Source of the DNA: an uncultured Holophagaceae bacterium
GTDB lineage: Bacteria; Acidobacteriota; Holophagae; Holophagales; Holophagaceae
Direction: 5' to 3'
NCBI GenBank assembly: GCA_903863195.1
Contig: CAIPAY010000133.1
Span: 45,215-109,214, forward strand
DNA: 64,000 nucleotides
Below are positions 27,253-36,711 of the stretch, one piece after another (position 1 is the stretch's first letter; each line of letters opens with the position of its first letter). Under the pieces are notes generated by a model. It was not told where the DNA came from and did not search any database. It saw nothing but the letters and a program-made list of their open reading frames with translations. Made by a program: the position numbers and the translations under genes.

Positions 27253-28032
27253 TCAGCTGCGCCCACCGACCATCCGCCGTCGGACGCTGCCGTTGGCGCC
27301 GGCGAAGTAGCGGCGGACGCCCTGGGTGATGGCGTCAGCCACCATGGCGCGGAAGGCTGCGTCCTGGAGCTTCTTCTCTTCCTTGGGGTTGGAGATGAAG
27401 GCAACCTCGACCAGCACCGCGGGCATGGCGGCGCCCCGCAGGACGATGAAGGGGGCCTGCTTAACGCCGCGCTCCTTGATGCCGGCGAGGTGGTTGAGCT
27501 GACCCTGGAGGGCCACGGCCAGCCGCTCGGAGTCCTGCAGGTAGGCCTTCTGGGCCAGGTCGTCCAGGATGCTCGCCACCACGCTGTCCGGGCTGCCCGC
27601 CGGTGAACCGGCCCCGGCGTTCTCCGCGGCGGCGACGTCGTCATCCTTGCCCTTGCCAAGGCTCAGGAAATACACCTCCGACCCGCGGGCCGCCTTGGCC
27701 CGGGCGGCGTTCAGGTGGAGGCTGATGAAGAGGTCCGCTCCCTGCTCGTTGGCGGCCTTCGCCCGATCCCAGAGCGGCACCAGAGTGTCATCCTCGCGGG
27801 TGGAGACCGCCTCGAAGCCCGCTGCTTCCAGCTTCGCCGAGACGACCCGGGCCAGCTCCAGGGCAGCGGTCTTCTCCTTCAGCCCCTTGGGCCCCCGGGC
27901 ACCGCCGTCCTCACCTCCGTGGCCCGGGTCCAGCATCACCTTCAGGCGGGCCGCCGGTCCCTCGGGTTTGGGAACCTGGGCCCAAGACAGTAGGCTGAAG
28001 GTGGCGAGCAGAAGGCTCGGGAGTCGGATCAT
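27253..28032 (-). CDS. N-acetylmuramoyl-L-alanine amidase (Amidase_3)
   Basis: The 259-residue product starts with a Sec signal peptide (MIRLPSLLLATFSLLSWAQ). It contains the zinc amidase signatures LDPGHGGEDGGA, a STRxxD-type motif (STREDD), SLHLNA and the catalytic Glu in VLVEVAFISN. It cleaves the amide between MurNAc and the peptide stem in the periplasm during cell separation. Its ATG overlaps the hisS ATG on the other strand in the palindrome CATG, so there is no intergenic space between them. Confidence 0.93.
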   Translation of the reverse strand: MIRLPSLLLATFSLLSWAQVPKPEGPAARLKVMLDPGHGGEDGGARGPKGLKEKTAALELARVVSAKLEAAGFEAVSTREDDTLVPLWDRAKAANEQGADLFISLHLNAARAKAARGSEVYFLSLGKGKDDDVAAAENAGAGSPAGSPDSVVASILDDLAQKAYLQDSERLAVALQGQLNHLAGIKERGVKQAPFIVLRGAAMPAVLVEVAFISNPKEEKKLQDAAFRAMVADAITQGVRRYFAGANGSVRRRMVGGRS

Positions 28033-29272
28033 GGCCCAGTCAGTGAAAGGTATGCGGGATCTCTTCGGTGCGGAGCTGCGTTGGTTCCAGCATATCGAGG
28101 AAACGGCCCGGCGCGTATTCGGGCGCCACGGCTACGGCGAGATCCGCACCCCGATCCTGGAGGAGCTGGACGTCTTCAAGCGCAGCGTGGGCGAGAGCTC
28201 GGACATCGTGAACAAGGAGATGTACCAGTTCACGGACAAGGGGGGGCGCGAGGTGGTGATGCGCCCCGAGAACACCGCGGGCGTGGTGCGGGCCGCCATC
28301 CAGCACAAGCTGCTGAGCTCGAACGACCCGGTGCTCTTCTATTACATCGGCCAGCAGTTCCGCTATGAGCGCATGCAGACGGGCCGCTACCGGCAGTTCT
28401 GGCAGATCGGGGCCGAGAGCTTCGGCGTGGCCAGCCCCGAGAGCGAGGCCGAGAGCCTGCTCATGCTCTACAGCTTCCTCAAGGAGCTGGGCCTCAGGCA
28501 GCTCAGCTTCTCCATCAACAGCGTGGGCACCCCCGAGTCGCGGCCGGCCTTTCACGCGGCCATCCGGGTCTTTTTCGGTGAGCGGCAGGAGCAGTTCTGC
28601 GGGGACTGCCACCGCCGCATCGAGACCAACCCCTTGCGCGTTCTGGACTGCAAGAATGAGGGCTGCCAGGCCGCCTTGGCCGGGCACCCGGTCATCACGG
28701 ACTTCCTGGATGAGGGCTCCGCCAAGCACCATGCGCGGCTCAAGGAGCTGCTGACGGTCCTGGGCATCCCCTTCGTGGAGGACCCCCGGCTGGTGCGCGG
28801 GCTGGACTACTACACCCGCACGGCCTTCGAGCTGCTCAGCTCCGACCTGGGCGCCCAGAGCGCCCTCCTGGGCGGCGGCCGCTACGACGGCCTGGTCAAG
28901 CAGCTCGGCGGCCCTGAGGTCCCGGCCTTCGGCTGGGCCATCGGCCTGGACCGCCTGGCCCTGATCCTCCAGCAGGTGCGGGGCGAAGCCCCGGCCACGC
29001 CCCCGGTCCTGCTGATCCCCCTGGGCGAGCGAGCCGCCACCGAGGCCCTCCAGCTGGCCCGCCGCCTCTGGGACGCCGGCCTCGCCCTGCAGCTGGAGAC
29101 CCGCGGCGGCGCCCTGAAGAAGGCCATGGCCAGCGCCAACCGCATGGGCATCCAGACCGTGCTCATCCTGGGTGACGGCGAACTGGACGCCGGCATGGTG
29201 ACGGTCAAGCACATGGCCACGGGGGAGCAGGAAAGCTGGACTATGGACGAGCTTGAGGGGCGGCTGAACTGA
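28031..29272 (+). CDS. hisS: Histidyl-tRNA synthetase
   Basis: The 413-residue class II synthetase starts MAQSVKGMRDLFGAE, typical of HisRS. It has motif 2 (FRYERMQTGRYRQFWQIGAE), the histidine-binding RGLDYYTRTAFE and motif 3 (FGWAIGLDRLAL), then an anticodon-binding domain. ATG 28031 has GGGAG seven bases upstream, inside the divergent amidase gene. The frame stays open far upstream, but that part is antisense to the amidase. Confidence 0.97.
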   Translation: MAQSVKGMRDLFGAELRWFQHIEETARRVFGRHGYGEIRTPILEELDVFKRSVGESSDIVNKEMYQFTDKGGREVVMRPENTAGVVRAAIQHKLLSSNDPVLFYYIGQQFRYERMQTGRYRQFWQIGAESFGVASPESEAESLLMLYSFLKELGLRQLSFSINSVGTPESRPAFHAAIRVFFGERQEQFCGDCHRRIETNPLRVLDCKNEGCQAALAGHPVITDFLDEGSAKHHARLKELLTVLGIPFVEDPRLVRGLDYYTRTAFELLSSDLGAQSALLGGGRYDGLVKQLGGPEVPAFGWAIGLDRLALILQQVRGEAPATPPVLLIPLGERAATEALQLARRLWDAGLALQLETRGGALKKAMASANRMGIQTVLILGDGELDAGMVTVKHMATGEQESWTMDELEGRLN

Positions 29273-29296
29273 TTGAGCTAACTGAGACAAATAATT

Positions 29297-29326
29297 ACCC
29301 CAGACCTGGAGCGCCAAGCCTGGGGT
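29297..29326. terminator. Bidirectional hairpin between hisS and pilA2
   Basis: ACCCCAG (29297-29303) pairs with CTGGGGT (29320-29326), with further pairing inside the loop. It lies between two convergent genes. The minus-strand reading is followed by AATTATTTG, so it best serves the pilin. Confidence 0.65.
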
Positions 29327-29343
29327 GCCATGAGATTGCGAAC

Positions 29344-29790
29344 TCAGTCGAGCCCGACCACTTTTGAAAGCGAAGCAGCTGTTCCGCCAACCGTGTAGTA
29401 GCCCGTGACAGTCACAGACTGGTAAGACAGCCCACCCACGTCGACGGTCGTTCCGCCCGATACGACGACCTGGCCAGTGGTGGTTCCAGAGGTTGCGAAG
29501 GCCACCTGGCCTCCGTTGTAGGGGTTCTTGGCATTCGGCAGGGTGTAGTTGGAGAGTGCCAGGACACTGGTCACAAGAGCGGAAGCAGAGATCATCGTCC
29601 CCTGGTCCTTCAACGTGTCGTTCACACGCACGACTTCCTTGCTGATCGCGGCAATATTGGCCTGGGTAGACTTGGCCTTGGCGCGCTCGCGCTGACCGAG
29701 CAGCGCCGGGATGGCGATGGCCGAGATGATGCCGATGATGGCGAGCACCAGCAGCAGCTCAATGAGGGTGAAGCCTGATTGCTTTTTCAT
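29344..29790 (-). CDS. pilA: Type IVa pilin (copy 2, solitary)
   Basis: The 148-residue prepilin has leader MKKQSG before FTLIELLLVLAIIGIISAIA. It is near-identical to the pil-cluster pilin over residues 1-45 and 76-148. Residues 46-75 differ at about half the positions (for example IAAISKEVVRVNDTLKDQ here). Synonymous differences are spread through the gene, so the shared ends reflect selection more than a very recent copy. ATG 29790 has AGGAG seven bases upstream. No other pilus gene adjoins it, and a long AT-rich region precedes it. Confidence 0.95.
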   Translation of the reverse strand: MKKQSGFTLIELLLVLAIIGIISAIAIPALLGQRERAKAKSTQANIAAISKEVVRVNDTLKDQGTMISASALVTSVLALSNYTLPNAKNPYNGGQVAFATSGTTTGQVVVSGGTTVDVGGLSYQSVTVTGYYTVGGTAASLSKVVGLD

Positions 29791-30335
29791 AGTGATACTC
29801 CTAGGTATACGGGCCGCCAAACTATTGCCAACGGCTATAAGTTAATTCGCGTAGCTGTAGCTTGCCCGGGGAAAATGGGGAAAAACCTAGACACCATGTC
29901 CCAAAGGACGAAGAGCGGTCAAAGCACCGTCAACGGCGGAACGCGCGACATCTAGGCACGAGGTCAACTTGCAATTCAATCAAGTTTGATGCCAATGAAA
30001 ATTTTTACGAAAAAACTCTAGTCCTGTTCTATACAGCATTTAGACAATACACCCACAAGCCTTCATCACGCCTCACCATTGTCATGGATTTGTGACGCAC
30101 TGCGTCAGGTCGGGTCCCCCAATGGGTCCATGTCCACGCTGACACCCAAGGGAGCCTTGGCGAGCGGCTGCCTCAGCTTCGGCTTAGCTTATTCCTGACC
30201 GGTGTGGTAAGGTAATCACTTCGTGATCACAGGCGACCCCCGGTCTCCGCCTCTTTACCAATCCGAATACCCCCACTTTCGCCCTGACCGGGCCCCCGGA
30301 AGCCTTCCGCGGGCGGGCCCTCTCAGGAGAAACAC
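29791..30335. other. 545-bp intergenic region with a low-GC island
   Basis: The gap separates divergent pilA2 and the DEAD-box gene. About 29820-30090 is markedly AT-richer than its surroundings and has no credible gene. It ends in two small palindromes, GACGCA/TGCGTC (30094-30106) and ATCAC/GTGAT around 30212-30225. It should hold the pilA2 promoter and a long leader for the helicase gene, whose AGGAGA site lies five bases before its ATG. Confidence 0.55.
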
Positions 30336-31637
30336 ATGTCCTTCGAAACCCTCGGGCTGCTGCCCGAGCTTCTGCGCGCGGTTCGCGAGCAGGGCTACGA
30401 GACCCCCACCCCCATCCAGCTCCAGGCCATTCCCCTGGTGCTCGAGGGCCGCGACCTTATGGCCCGGGCCCAGACCGGCACTGGCAAGACCGCGGGCTTC
30501 ACCCTGCCCCTGCTGCAGAAGCTGGCCCCCCACGCGAACAGCTCGGCCTCCCCGGCCCGCCACGCCATCCGCGCCCTCATCCTCACCCCCACCCGCGAGT
30601 TGGCCCTGCAGGTCGAAGAGAGCGTCCGCACCTACGGCAAGCACATCCCCCTCCGCTCCACCACCATCTTTGGCGGCGTGAACATCAACCCCCAGACCAA
30701 GGCCCTGCGCGCCGGCTGCGAGATCGTCGTGGCCACGCCCGGCCGTCTGCTGGACCACCAGGGCCAGGGCAACCTCAACTTCAGCCAGCTGGAAGTGCTG
30801 ATCCTGGACGAAGCGGACCGCATGCTCGACATGGGCTTCATCCGCGACATCCAGAAGATCCTGGCCCTGCTACCCGTCAGCCGCCAGACCCTGCTCTTCT
30901 CGGCCACCTTCACGGACGAGATCAAGCAGCTGGCCTCCAAGTTCCTGAAGAATCCCGCCCTGGTGGAGATCACCGCCCAGAACACGGCCGCCGAGCTCGT
31001 GAAGCAGATCGTCCACCCCGTGGACCGGGAGCGCAAGCGCGCCTTGCTGGCCCACATCATCCAGAGCCGCAACCTGGAGCAGGTGCTGGTGTTCACCCGC
31101 ACGAAGCACGGCGCCAACCGCCTCTCCGAGCAGCTGGACCGGGACGGCATCAACTCCATGGCCATCCACGGCAACAAGAGCCAGCCCCAGCGCATCAAGG
31201 CCCTGGAAGACTTCAAGAAGGGCTCCATCCGCGTGCTCGTGGCCACGGACATCGCCGCCCGCGGCCTGGACATCGACCAGCTGCCCCACGTGGTGAACTA
31301 CGAGCTGCCCCAGGTCCCCGAGGACTACATCCACCGCATCGGCCGCACGGGCCGGGCCGGCACCGAGGGCGAGGCCCTCTCCCTGGTCTGCGTGGATGAG
31401 CACCGTCTGCTGAAGGACATCGAGAAGCTGCTGCGCCGGGAGCTGCCCAAGGATGTGGTGACGGGCTACGCCCCGGATCCCAGCATCCCGGCCGAGCCCA
31501 TCCAGACGGGTCGCCAGAGTGGCGGTGGCGGCGGCCGAAGCCGCGGTCCTGCCCGCAGCAGCCGGCCTTCCTCCGGCTCGGCCCCCCAGGGCGAGCGCGG
31601 CCGCCATCCCTCCCGCCCGGGCTTCCGGGGCAAGTGA
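30336..31637 (+). CDS. DEAD-box RNA helicase, RhlE-like
   Basis: The 433-residue helicase has the Q motif ([10 protein letters not shown]), Walker A AQTGTGKT (45-52), PTRELA, DEAD, SAT, and the C-domain motifs RGLD and [10 protein letters not shown]. The tail is Gly/Arg/Ser rich ([16 protein letters not shown]), typical of RhlE proteins that act in ribosome assembly and RNA turnover, often during cold. A ribosome site AGGAGA precedes ATG 30336. Confidence 0.93.
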   Translation: MSFETLGLLPELLRAVREQGYETPTPIQLQAIPLVLEGRDLMARAQTGTGKTAGFTLPLLQKLAPHANSSASPARHAIRALILTPTRELALQVEESVRTYGKHIPLRSTTIFGGVNINPQTKALRAGCEIVVATPGRLLDHQGQGNLNFSQLEVLILDEADRMLDMGFIRDIQKILALLPVSRQTLLFSATFTDEIKQLASKFLKNPALVEITAQNTAAELVKQIVHPVDRERKRALLAHIIQSRNLEQVLVFTRTKHGANRLSEQLDRDGINSMAIHGNKSQPQRIKALEDFKKGSIRVLVATDIAARGLDIDQLPHVVNYELPQVPEDYIHRIGRTGRAGTEGEALSLVCVDEHRLLKDIEKLLRRELPKDVVTGYAPDPSIPAEPIQTGRQSGGGGGRSRGPARSSRPSSGSAPQGERGRHPSRPGFRGK

Positions 31638-31652
31638 CCCCGAGTCATACCC

Positions 31653-31692
31653 ACGCCTGACCGAGCCCAAGCACAGGGGTTCCGTCAGGCGT
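31653..31692 (+). terminator. Probable terminator after the DEAD-box gene
   Basis: ACGCCTGAC (31653-31661) pairs with GTCAGGCGT (31684-31692), 9 bp with a 22-base loop, followed by TGTTATA. The U tract is weak. Confidence 0.5.
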
Positions 31693-31703
31693 TGTTATAC
31701 CCC

Positions 31704-31749
31704 TTGACGCGAGGGCCGTTCTTGCCCAGGATTCTTGCTTATGCAAGAA
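31704..31749 (+). promoter_or_regulatory. Probable marR promoter and operator
   Basis: TTGACG (31704-31709) is followed 17 bases later by CAGGAT as a weak -10. A perfect palindrome TTCTTGC-TTAT-GCAAGAA spans 31732-31749 and covers the first ATG. A further TTCTTGC half-site lies at 31719-31725. This is the expected layout for MarR autorepression. Confidence 0.55.
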
Positions 31750-32235
31750 CCCATGCCTGACACCCTCACCGATGCCGGCGCCGGCACCCTGGCTGCGGCC
31801 GTCCGCCGACGCCTGAAGCATGCCGTCGCGGCCCAGCTCATGCCCTACGACCTCACCTTGCAGCAGTTCTGGGTCATCCTGGTCCTGCTGGAGCAGGGGG
31901 CCACCTCGCTGCATCCCCTGGCCCAGCAGGTCTGGATGGACGATCCCACCGCCAGCCGCGTGGTCAAGGGCATGGTGGCCCGCGGCCTGCTCACCACCCG
32001 GCCGGACCCGAAGCACGGCCGGCGGATCCTCATCAGCTTGAGTCCCGACGCGCTCCCCCTGGCCCGGGAGCTGCAGGCCCTGGCCAACGAGATGAAGTCC
32101 GGCCTCGTCGCCGGCCTGGACCCGGGGCAGCAGGCGGCCCTGAAGCACGGACTGCGGACCATGATCGCCAACCTCGACGCCATGCTCACCGTTCTGCCAG
32201 CTTCCGCCGGAGAGCGCGACGAAGTCGCCTCCTGA
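31741..32235 (+). CDS. MarR-family transcriptional regulator
   Basis: The 164-residue winged-helix protein has LTLQQFWVILVLLEQGATSLHPLAQ, a recognition helix around DPTASRVVKGMVARGLL, and the wing DPKHGRRILISLS: the MarR fold. It stands 106 bp upstream of the RND adaptor gene and is cooriented, so it most likely represses this efflux operon and releases it on ligand binding. Starts at ATG 31741 or 31753 are both possible. Confidence 0.9.
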   Translation: MQEPMPDTLTDAGAGTLAAAVRRRLKHAVAAQLMPYDLTLQQFWVILVLLEQGATSLHPLAQQVWMDDPTASRVVKGMVARGLLTTRPDPKHGRRILISLSPDALPLARELQALANEMKSGLVAGLDPGQQAALKHGLRTMIANLDAMLTVLPASAGERDEVAS

Positions 32236-32341
32236 GGCCAAGCCTCGGAAGCTCCAGCAGCTTTCCTTGAAGAGCCCTTAGTCCCTGACTGTCCCCCCGC
32301 CGGACTTCCCCCACCGGAATTCACAGAAGGCAGCTTCTCGC

Positions 32342-33526
32342 ATGAGCGACACCAACCTCCCCTCCCTCGACACCGGCACCGACCGTCCCGCCCTCCTCCG
32401 CGGCTGGCGCCCCTGGGCCATCCTTGGTGCCGCCGCGGTCATTGGCCTCGTGGTCTTTGCCCGCGGGGGCAAGAAGGACGCCGCCCTGAATCCAGCGGGC
32501 CGCCCGGTACCCGTAAGCGTATCCCTGGCCCGCAAGGGCGACATGGCGGTGCGGCTCACGGGCCTGGGCACCGTGGTCTCCATGGAGAGCGTCACCGTGA
32601 AGAGCAGGGTGGACGGCCAGTTGCTCCGCGTCGCCTTTACCGAAGGGCAGATGGTCCGCGCCGGGGATCTCCTGGCCGAGATCGATCCGCGCCCCTTCCA
32701 GGTGCAGCTCATGCAGGCCGAGGGCCAGCTGGCCAAGGACCAGGCCGCCCGCGACAACGCGCTGGCCGACCTCCGGCGCTTCCAGTCCCTGGTGCAGCAG
32801 GGCATCCTGTCGCGCCAGCAGCTGGACACCCAGAGCTCCTCCGTCACCCAGTTCGAAGCGGCTCTGAAGGCTGACCAGGCCGCCGTGGAGAGCGCCAAGC
32901 TGAACCTGACCTACAGCCGCATCACCGCCCCGACCTCGGGCCGGGTGGGCCTCCGGCTTGTGGACGCCGGCAACATGGTGCGCGCCACGGATGCCACTGG
33001 CCTGGCCACCATCGCCCCCATCCAGCCGATCAATGTGGTGTTCTCCGTGCCCGCCGACCACATCCAGCAGGTGCTGGCCCAGACCGCCAAGAACGGGCGG
33101 CTGCCCGTGGAGGCCTGGGACCGAGACCTCAAGTCCCGCCTTGGCTCCGGCGCCCTTGCGGCCATCGACAACCAGGTGGATCCCGCCACGGGCACCGTGA
33201 AGCTGAAGGCCCTGTTCACCAACGAGGACCGCGCCCTGTTCCCCAATCAGTTCGTGAATGCGCGGCTGCTGGTGGACACCCTGCGCGAGGTCATCATCGT
33301 GCCCACCGCGGCCGTCCAGCGCGGGCCCCAGGGCTCCTTTGTCTACGTCGTCAAGCCGGACAGCACCACGGAGCTGCGGGTGATCGAGGTGCTGGGCACC
33401 GATGGCGACGAGACGGCCCTGCGGAAGGGGCTCTCCGGCGGCGAGACGGTCGTCACGGACGGCCTCGAAAAGCTGCGTCCCGGCAGCAAGGTAGCTCTCC
33501 CCAAGCCCGCCGGCGCGAAGGGCTGA
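32342..33526 (+). CDS. RND efflux periplasmic adaptor, MdtA-like
   Basis: The 394-residue membrane fusion protein has an N-terminal anchor (about 23-42). The lipoyl half-motifs are [30 protein letters not shown] and [15 protein letters not shown], enclosing a coiled-coil hairpin, followed by beta-barrel and membrane-proximal domains. It bridges the inner-membrane RND pump and an outer-membrane channel. No TolC-like gene is visible in the window. Confidence 0.92.
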   Translation: MSDTNLPSLDTGTDRPALLRGWRPWAILGAAAVIGLVVFARGGKKDAALNPAGRPVPVSVSLARKGDMAVRLTGLGTVVSMESVTVKSRVDGQLLRVAFTEGQMVRAGDLLAEIDPRPFQVQLMQAEGQLAKDQAARDNALADLRRFQSLVQQGILSRQQLDTQSSSVTQFEAALKADQAAVESAKLNLTYSRITAPTSGRVGLRLVDAGNMVRATDATGLATIAPIQPINVVFSVPADHIQQVLAQTAKNGRLPVEAWDRDLKSRLGSGALAAIDNQVDPATGTVKLKALFTNEDRALFPNQFVNARLLVDTLREVIIVPTAAVQRGPQGSFVYVVKPDSTTELRVIEVLGTDGDETALRKGLSGGETVVTDGLEKLRPGSKVALPKPAGAKG

Positions 33527-33530
33527 GCGA

Positions 33531-36500
33531 ATGAATCCCTCCAGGCCGTTCATCCTCCGGCCCATCGCGACCTCCCTGCTCATGGTGGGGCTCCTGCTGG
33601 TGGGCCTGCTGGCCTTCCGCCAGCTGCCGGTCTCGGCCCTGCCCCAGGTGGACTACCCCACCATCCAAGTGGTCACCTTCTATCCCGGCGCCAGCCCGGA
33701 CGTCATGGCCTCGGCCATCACCGCGCCCCTGGAGCGCCAGTTCGGCCAGCTGCCGGGCCTGAACCGCATGTCCTCCACCAGCTCGGGCAGCAGCTCGGTG
33801 ATCACGCTCCAGTTCGTGCTGGACCTGAACATCGACGTGGCTGAGCAGCAGGTCCAGGCGGCCGTGAATGCCGCCGGCACCTACCTGCCGGCCAACCTGC
33901 CCAGCCCCCCGATCTACAGCAAGATCAACCCCGCCGACTCCCCGATCCTGACCCTGGCCCTGACCTCGAAGACCCTGCCCCTCTCCAAGGTCGAGGACTT
34001 CGCCGACACCCGGCTCGCCCAGAAGATCTCGCAGCTGCCCGGCGTGGGCCTCGTCAGCATCAGCGGCGGCCAGAAGCCCGCCGTGCGCATCCAGGCCAAC
34101 CCCGTGGACCTGGCCGCCAAGGGGCTCACCCTGGGCGACGTGCGCACCGCCGTGGCCCTGAGCAACGTGAACCAGGCCAAGGGCAGCTTCGACGGACTCC
34201 GCCAGGCCTATGCCATCGGCGCCAATGACCAGCTGCTCTCGAGCGAGGACTACCGCCCCCTGGTGGTGGCCTACCGCAACGGCGCCCCGGTGCTGCTCTC
34301 CGAGGTGGCCACGGTCAGCGACGACGTGGAGAACAGCCGCCTCGCCGCCTGGCAGAACACCACGCCTGCCGTGATCCTCAACATCCAGCGGCAGCCCGGC
34401 GCCAACATCATCGCCGTGGTGGACCGGGTCAAGGCCCTGCTGCCCCAGCTGCGGGCCTCCCTTCCCGCTTCGGTGGAGCTGAACACCCTCACGGACCGCA
34501 CCATCACCATCCGCGCCTCGGTGGAGGACGTGGAGTTCGAGCTGATGCTCACCATCGCCCTGGTCGTGATGGTCATCTTCCTGTTCCTGCGCACCCTGGC
34601 CGCCACCATCATCCCCAGCGTGGCCGTGCCCCTCTCCCTGGTGGGCACCTTCGGGGTGATGTACCTGCTCGGATACAGCCTGAACAACCTGACCCTGATG
34701 GCCCTCACGATCTCCACGGGCTTCGTGGTGGACGACGCCATCGTGATGATCGAGAACATCATGCGCTACATCGAGGAGGGCGAGCCGCCCCTCCAGGCGG
34801 CGCTGAAGGGCTCGGGCCAGATCGGCTTCACCATCCTGTCCCTGACCGTCTCGCTCATCGCCGTGCTGATCCCCCTGCTCTTCATGGGGGACATCGTGGG
34901 CCGCCTCTTCCGAGAGTTCGCGGTCACCCTCAGCGTCACCATCCTGGTGTCCGCGGTGGTGTCCCTGACGCTGACGCCCATGATGTGCGCCAAGCTGCTC
35001 AAGCACACGCCCCCCGAGGAACAGGGGCGGTTCTACCAGTCCTCCGAACGCATCTTCCAGCGCATCATTGCCTTCTACGGCCGCACCCTGGCCGTGGTGC
35101 TCCAGCACCAGACCGCCACCCTGGTGGTCGCCGTGGCCACCCTCGCCTCCACGGTGCTGCTCTACATCGCCGTCCCCAAGGGCTTCTTCCCGGTGCAGGA
35201 CACGGGCGTGCTGCTGGGGATCTCCGAGGCCCCCCAGACCGTGTCCTTCCCCGCCATGGCCGAGCGGCAGCAGGTGCTCTGCGCCGAGATCCTCAAGGAC
35301 CCGGCCGTGGAGAGCCTGTCGTCCTTCATCGGCATTGATGGCACCAACACCACCCTCAACAGCGGCCGCATCCAGATCAACCTCAAGCCCCTGGAGGAGC
35401 GCCGCCTCAACGCCAGCGACATCATCCGCCGGCTCCAGCCCCAGCTGGCCAAGGTGGATGGCATCCGCCTCTACCTCCAGCCGGTGCAGGACCTGACCGT
35501 CGAGGATCGGGTCAGCCGCACGCAGTACCAGTACACCCTGGAGGATGCCGATCCCAAGGAGCTGGGCGAGTGGGTGGGCCGTTTCGTGGACCGCTTCTCT
35601 GCCATCCCCGAGCTCCGGGACGTGGCCAGCGACCAGCAGAACGCCGGGCTCCAGATCCGCCTGACCCTGGACCGGACCAGCGCCTCCCGCCTCGGCATCA
35701 CCCCGCAGATGCTGGATGACGCCCTCTACGACGCCTTCGGCCAGCGCCAGGTGTCCACCATGTTCACCCAGCTGAACCAGTACCGGGTGGTGCTGGAGGC
35801 CTCGCCCCGGCAGTACCAGCGGCCCGAGGACCTGCAGAACATCTACGTCCGCAGCGCCTCCGGCGGCTCCGTGCCCATCAGTGCCTTCACGCGCGTAGAG
35901 ACCCTGACCTCGCCCCTGGCGGTGAACCACCAGGGGCAGTTCCCCACGGCCACGGTGTCCTTCAACCTGGCGCCCGGCGTCTCTCTGGGCGATGCCGTGA
36001 AGGCCATCCAGACCGCCCGCAAGGACATGGAGGTGCCCCCGAGCCTGAAGACCGGCTTTCAGGGCACCGCCCAGGCCTTCGGGGCCTCGCTCACCAACAC
36101 GCCACTGCTGATCCTGGCGGCGGTCCTGACCGTCTACATCCTGCTCGGCGTGCTCTACGAGAGCTACATCCACCCCATCACGATCCTGTCCACGCTGCCC
36201 TCCGCAGGAGTGGGCGCCCTGCTGTCGCTCATGCTCTGCCGCACGGACTTCAGCGTCATCGCCCTCATCGGCATCATCCTCCTCATCGGCATCGTGGAGA
36301 AGAACGCGATCATGATGATCGACTTCGCGCTGGAGGCTGAGCGCAAGGAGGGCCTGCCCCCCGAGCAGGCCATCTACCAGGCCTCCCTGCTGCGCTTCCG
36401 CCCCATCATCATGACCACCCTGGCGGCCATGCTGGGCGGCGTACCCCTGGCGCTTGGCAGTGGCGTGGGCGCTGAGCTGCGGCGCCCCCTTGGCATCGTC

Positions 36501-36632
36501 ATCGTCGGGGGGCTCATCTTCAGTCAGGTGCTGACCCTCTACACGACACCCGTGATCTATTTAGCCTTTGACCGTCTTGCGCGCCGCTTGCGCGGTGCGC
36601 ACCGGGCTTCGCCCAAAAGCGAAAAAGCATGA
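33531..36632 (+). CDS. RND multidrug efflux pump, MdtB-like
   Basis: The 1033-residue HAE1-family RND pump starts [20 protein letters not shown] and shows 12 membrane helices in the 1+5/1+5 pattern with two large periplasmic loops. The proton-relay Asp pair lies in TM4 ([14 protein letters not shown]). It starts 4 bp after the adaptor gene. Two different RND pumps in tandem after one adaptor is the MdtABC plan, where the functional trimer mixes B and C subunits. Confidence 0.93.
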   Translation: MNPSRPFILRPIATSLLMVGLLLVGLLAFRQLPVSALPQVDYPTIQVVTFYPGASPDVMASAITAPLERQFGQLPGLNRMSSTSSGSSSVITLQFVLDLNIDVAEQQVQAAVNAAGTYLPANLPSPPIYSKINPADSPILTLALTSKTLPLSKVEDFADTRLAQKISQLPGVGLVSISGGQKPAVRIQANPVDLAAKGLTLGDVRTAVALSNVNQAKGSFDGLRQAYAIGANDQLLSSEDYRPLVVAYRNGAPVLLSEVATVSDDVENSRLAAWQNTTPAVILNIQRQPGANIIAVVDRVKALLPQLRASLPASVELNTLTDRTITIRASVEDVEFELMLTIALVVMVIFLFLRTLAATIIPSVAVPLSLVGTFGVMYLLGYSLNNLTLMALTISTGFVVDDAIVMIENIMRYIEEGEPPLQAALKGSGQIGFTILSLTVSLIAVLIPLLFMGDIVGRLFREFAVTLSVTILVSAVVSLTLTPMMCAKLLKHTPPEEQGRFYQSSERIFQRIIAFYGRTLAVVLQHQTATLVVAVATLASTVLLYIAVPKGFFPVQDTGVLLGISEAPQTVSFPAMAERQQVLCAEILKDPAVESLSSFIGIDGTNTTLNSGRIQINLKPLEERRLNASDIIRRLQPQLAKVDGIRLYLQPVQDLTVEDRVSRTQYQYTLEDADPKELGEWVGRFVDRFSAIPELRDVASDQQNAGLQIRLTLDRTSASRLGITPQMLDDALYDAFGQRQVSTMFTQLNQYRVVLEASPRQYQRPEDLQNIYVRSASGGSVPISAFTRVETLTSPLAVNHQGQFPTATVSFNLAPGVSLGDAVKAIQTARKDMEVPPSLKTGFQGTAQAFGASLTNTPLLILAAVLTVYILLGVLYESYIHPITILSTLPSAGVGALLSLMLCRTDFSVIALIGIILLIGIVEKNAIMMIDFALEAERKEGLPPEQAIYQASLLRFRPIIMTTLAAMLGGVPLALGSGVGAELRRPLGIVIVGGLIFSQVLTLYTTPVIYLAFDRLARRLRGAHRASPKSEKA

Positions 36633-36656
36633 TCCTGCTGTCCCACCCCAAGCCCC

Positions 36657-36700
36657 GCTGCCGCCTCGGCGGCAGCAATCTCCAGGCGGCACGCCTGGAG
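36657..36700 (+). repeat. Two tandem hairpins between the RND pump genes
   Basis: GCTGCCGCC/GGCGGCAGC (36657-36676) and CTCCAGGCG/CGCCTGGAG (36680-36700) lie back to back, ending 11 bases before the next ATG. They could stabilise or process the mRNA, or tune expression of the second pump; they resemble REP-type palindromes. Confidence 0.6.
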
Positions 36701-36711
36701 CAGGCGCGACG

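Noticed and set aside
29979..29995. A sigma-54-like TGGCAT-N5-TTGA on the minus strand upstream of pilA2
   Set aside because: The essential GC at -12 is GA and the distance to the gene is about 190 bp, so it is not called as a promoter.
29862..30095. A 77-codon open frame in the AT-rich gap
   Set aside because: Poor ribosome site, composition unlike the rest of the window and no recognisable motif; the region reads better as regulatory DNA.
33453..36173. A 900-codon open frame antisense to the first RND pump, with similar long antisense frames at 7066-9618, 13098-15860 and 37738-40413
   Set aside because: All are mirror images of strongly supported genes in GC-rich DNA, have His/Gly/Gln-biased composition and no recognisable domain.
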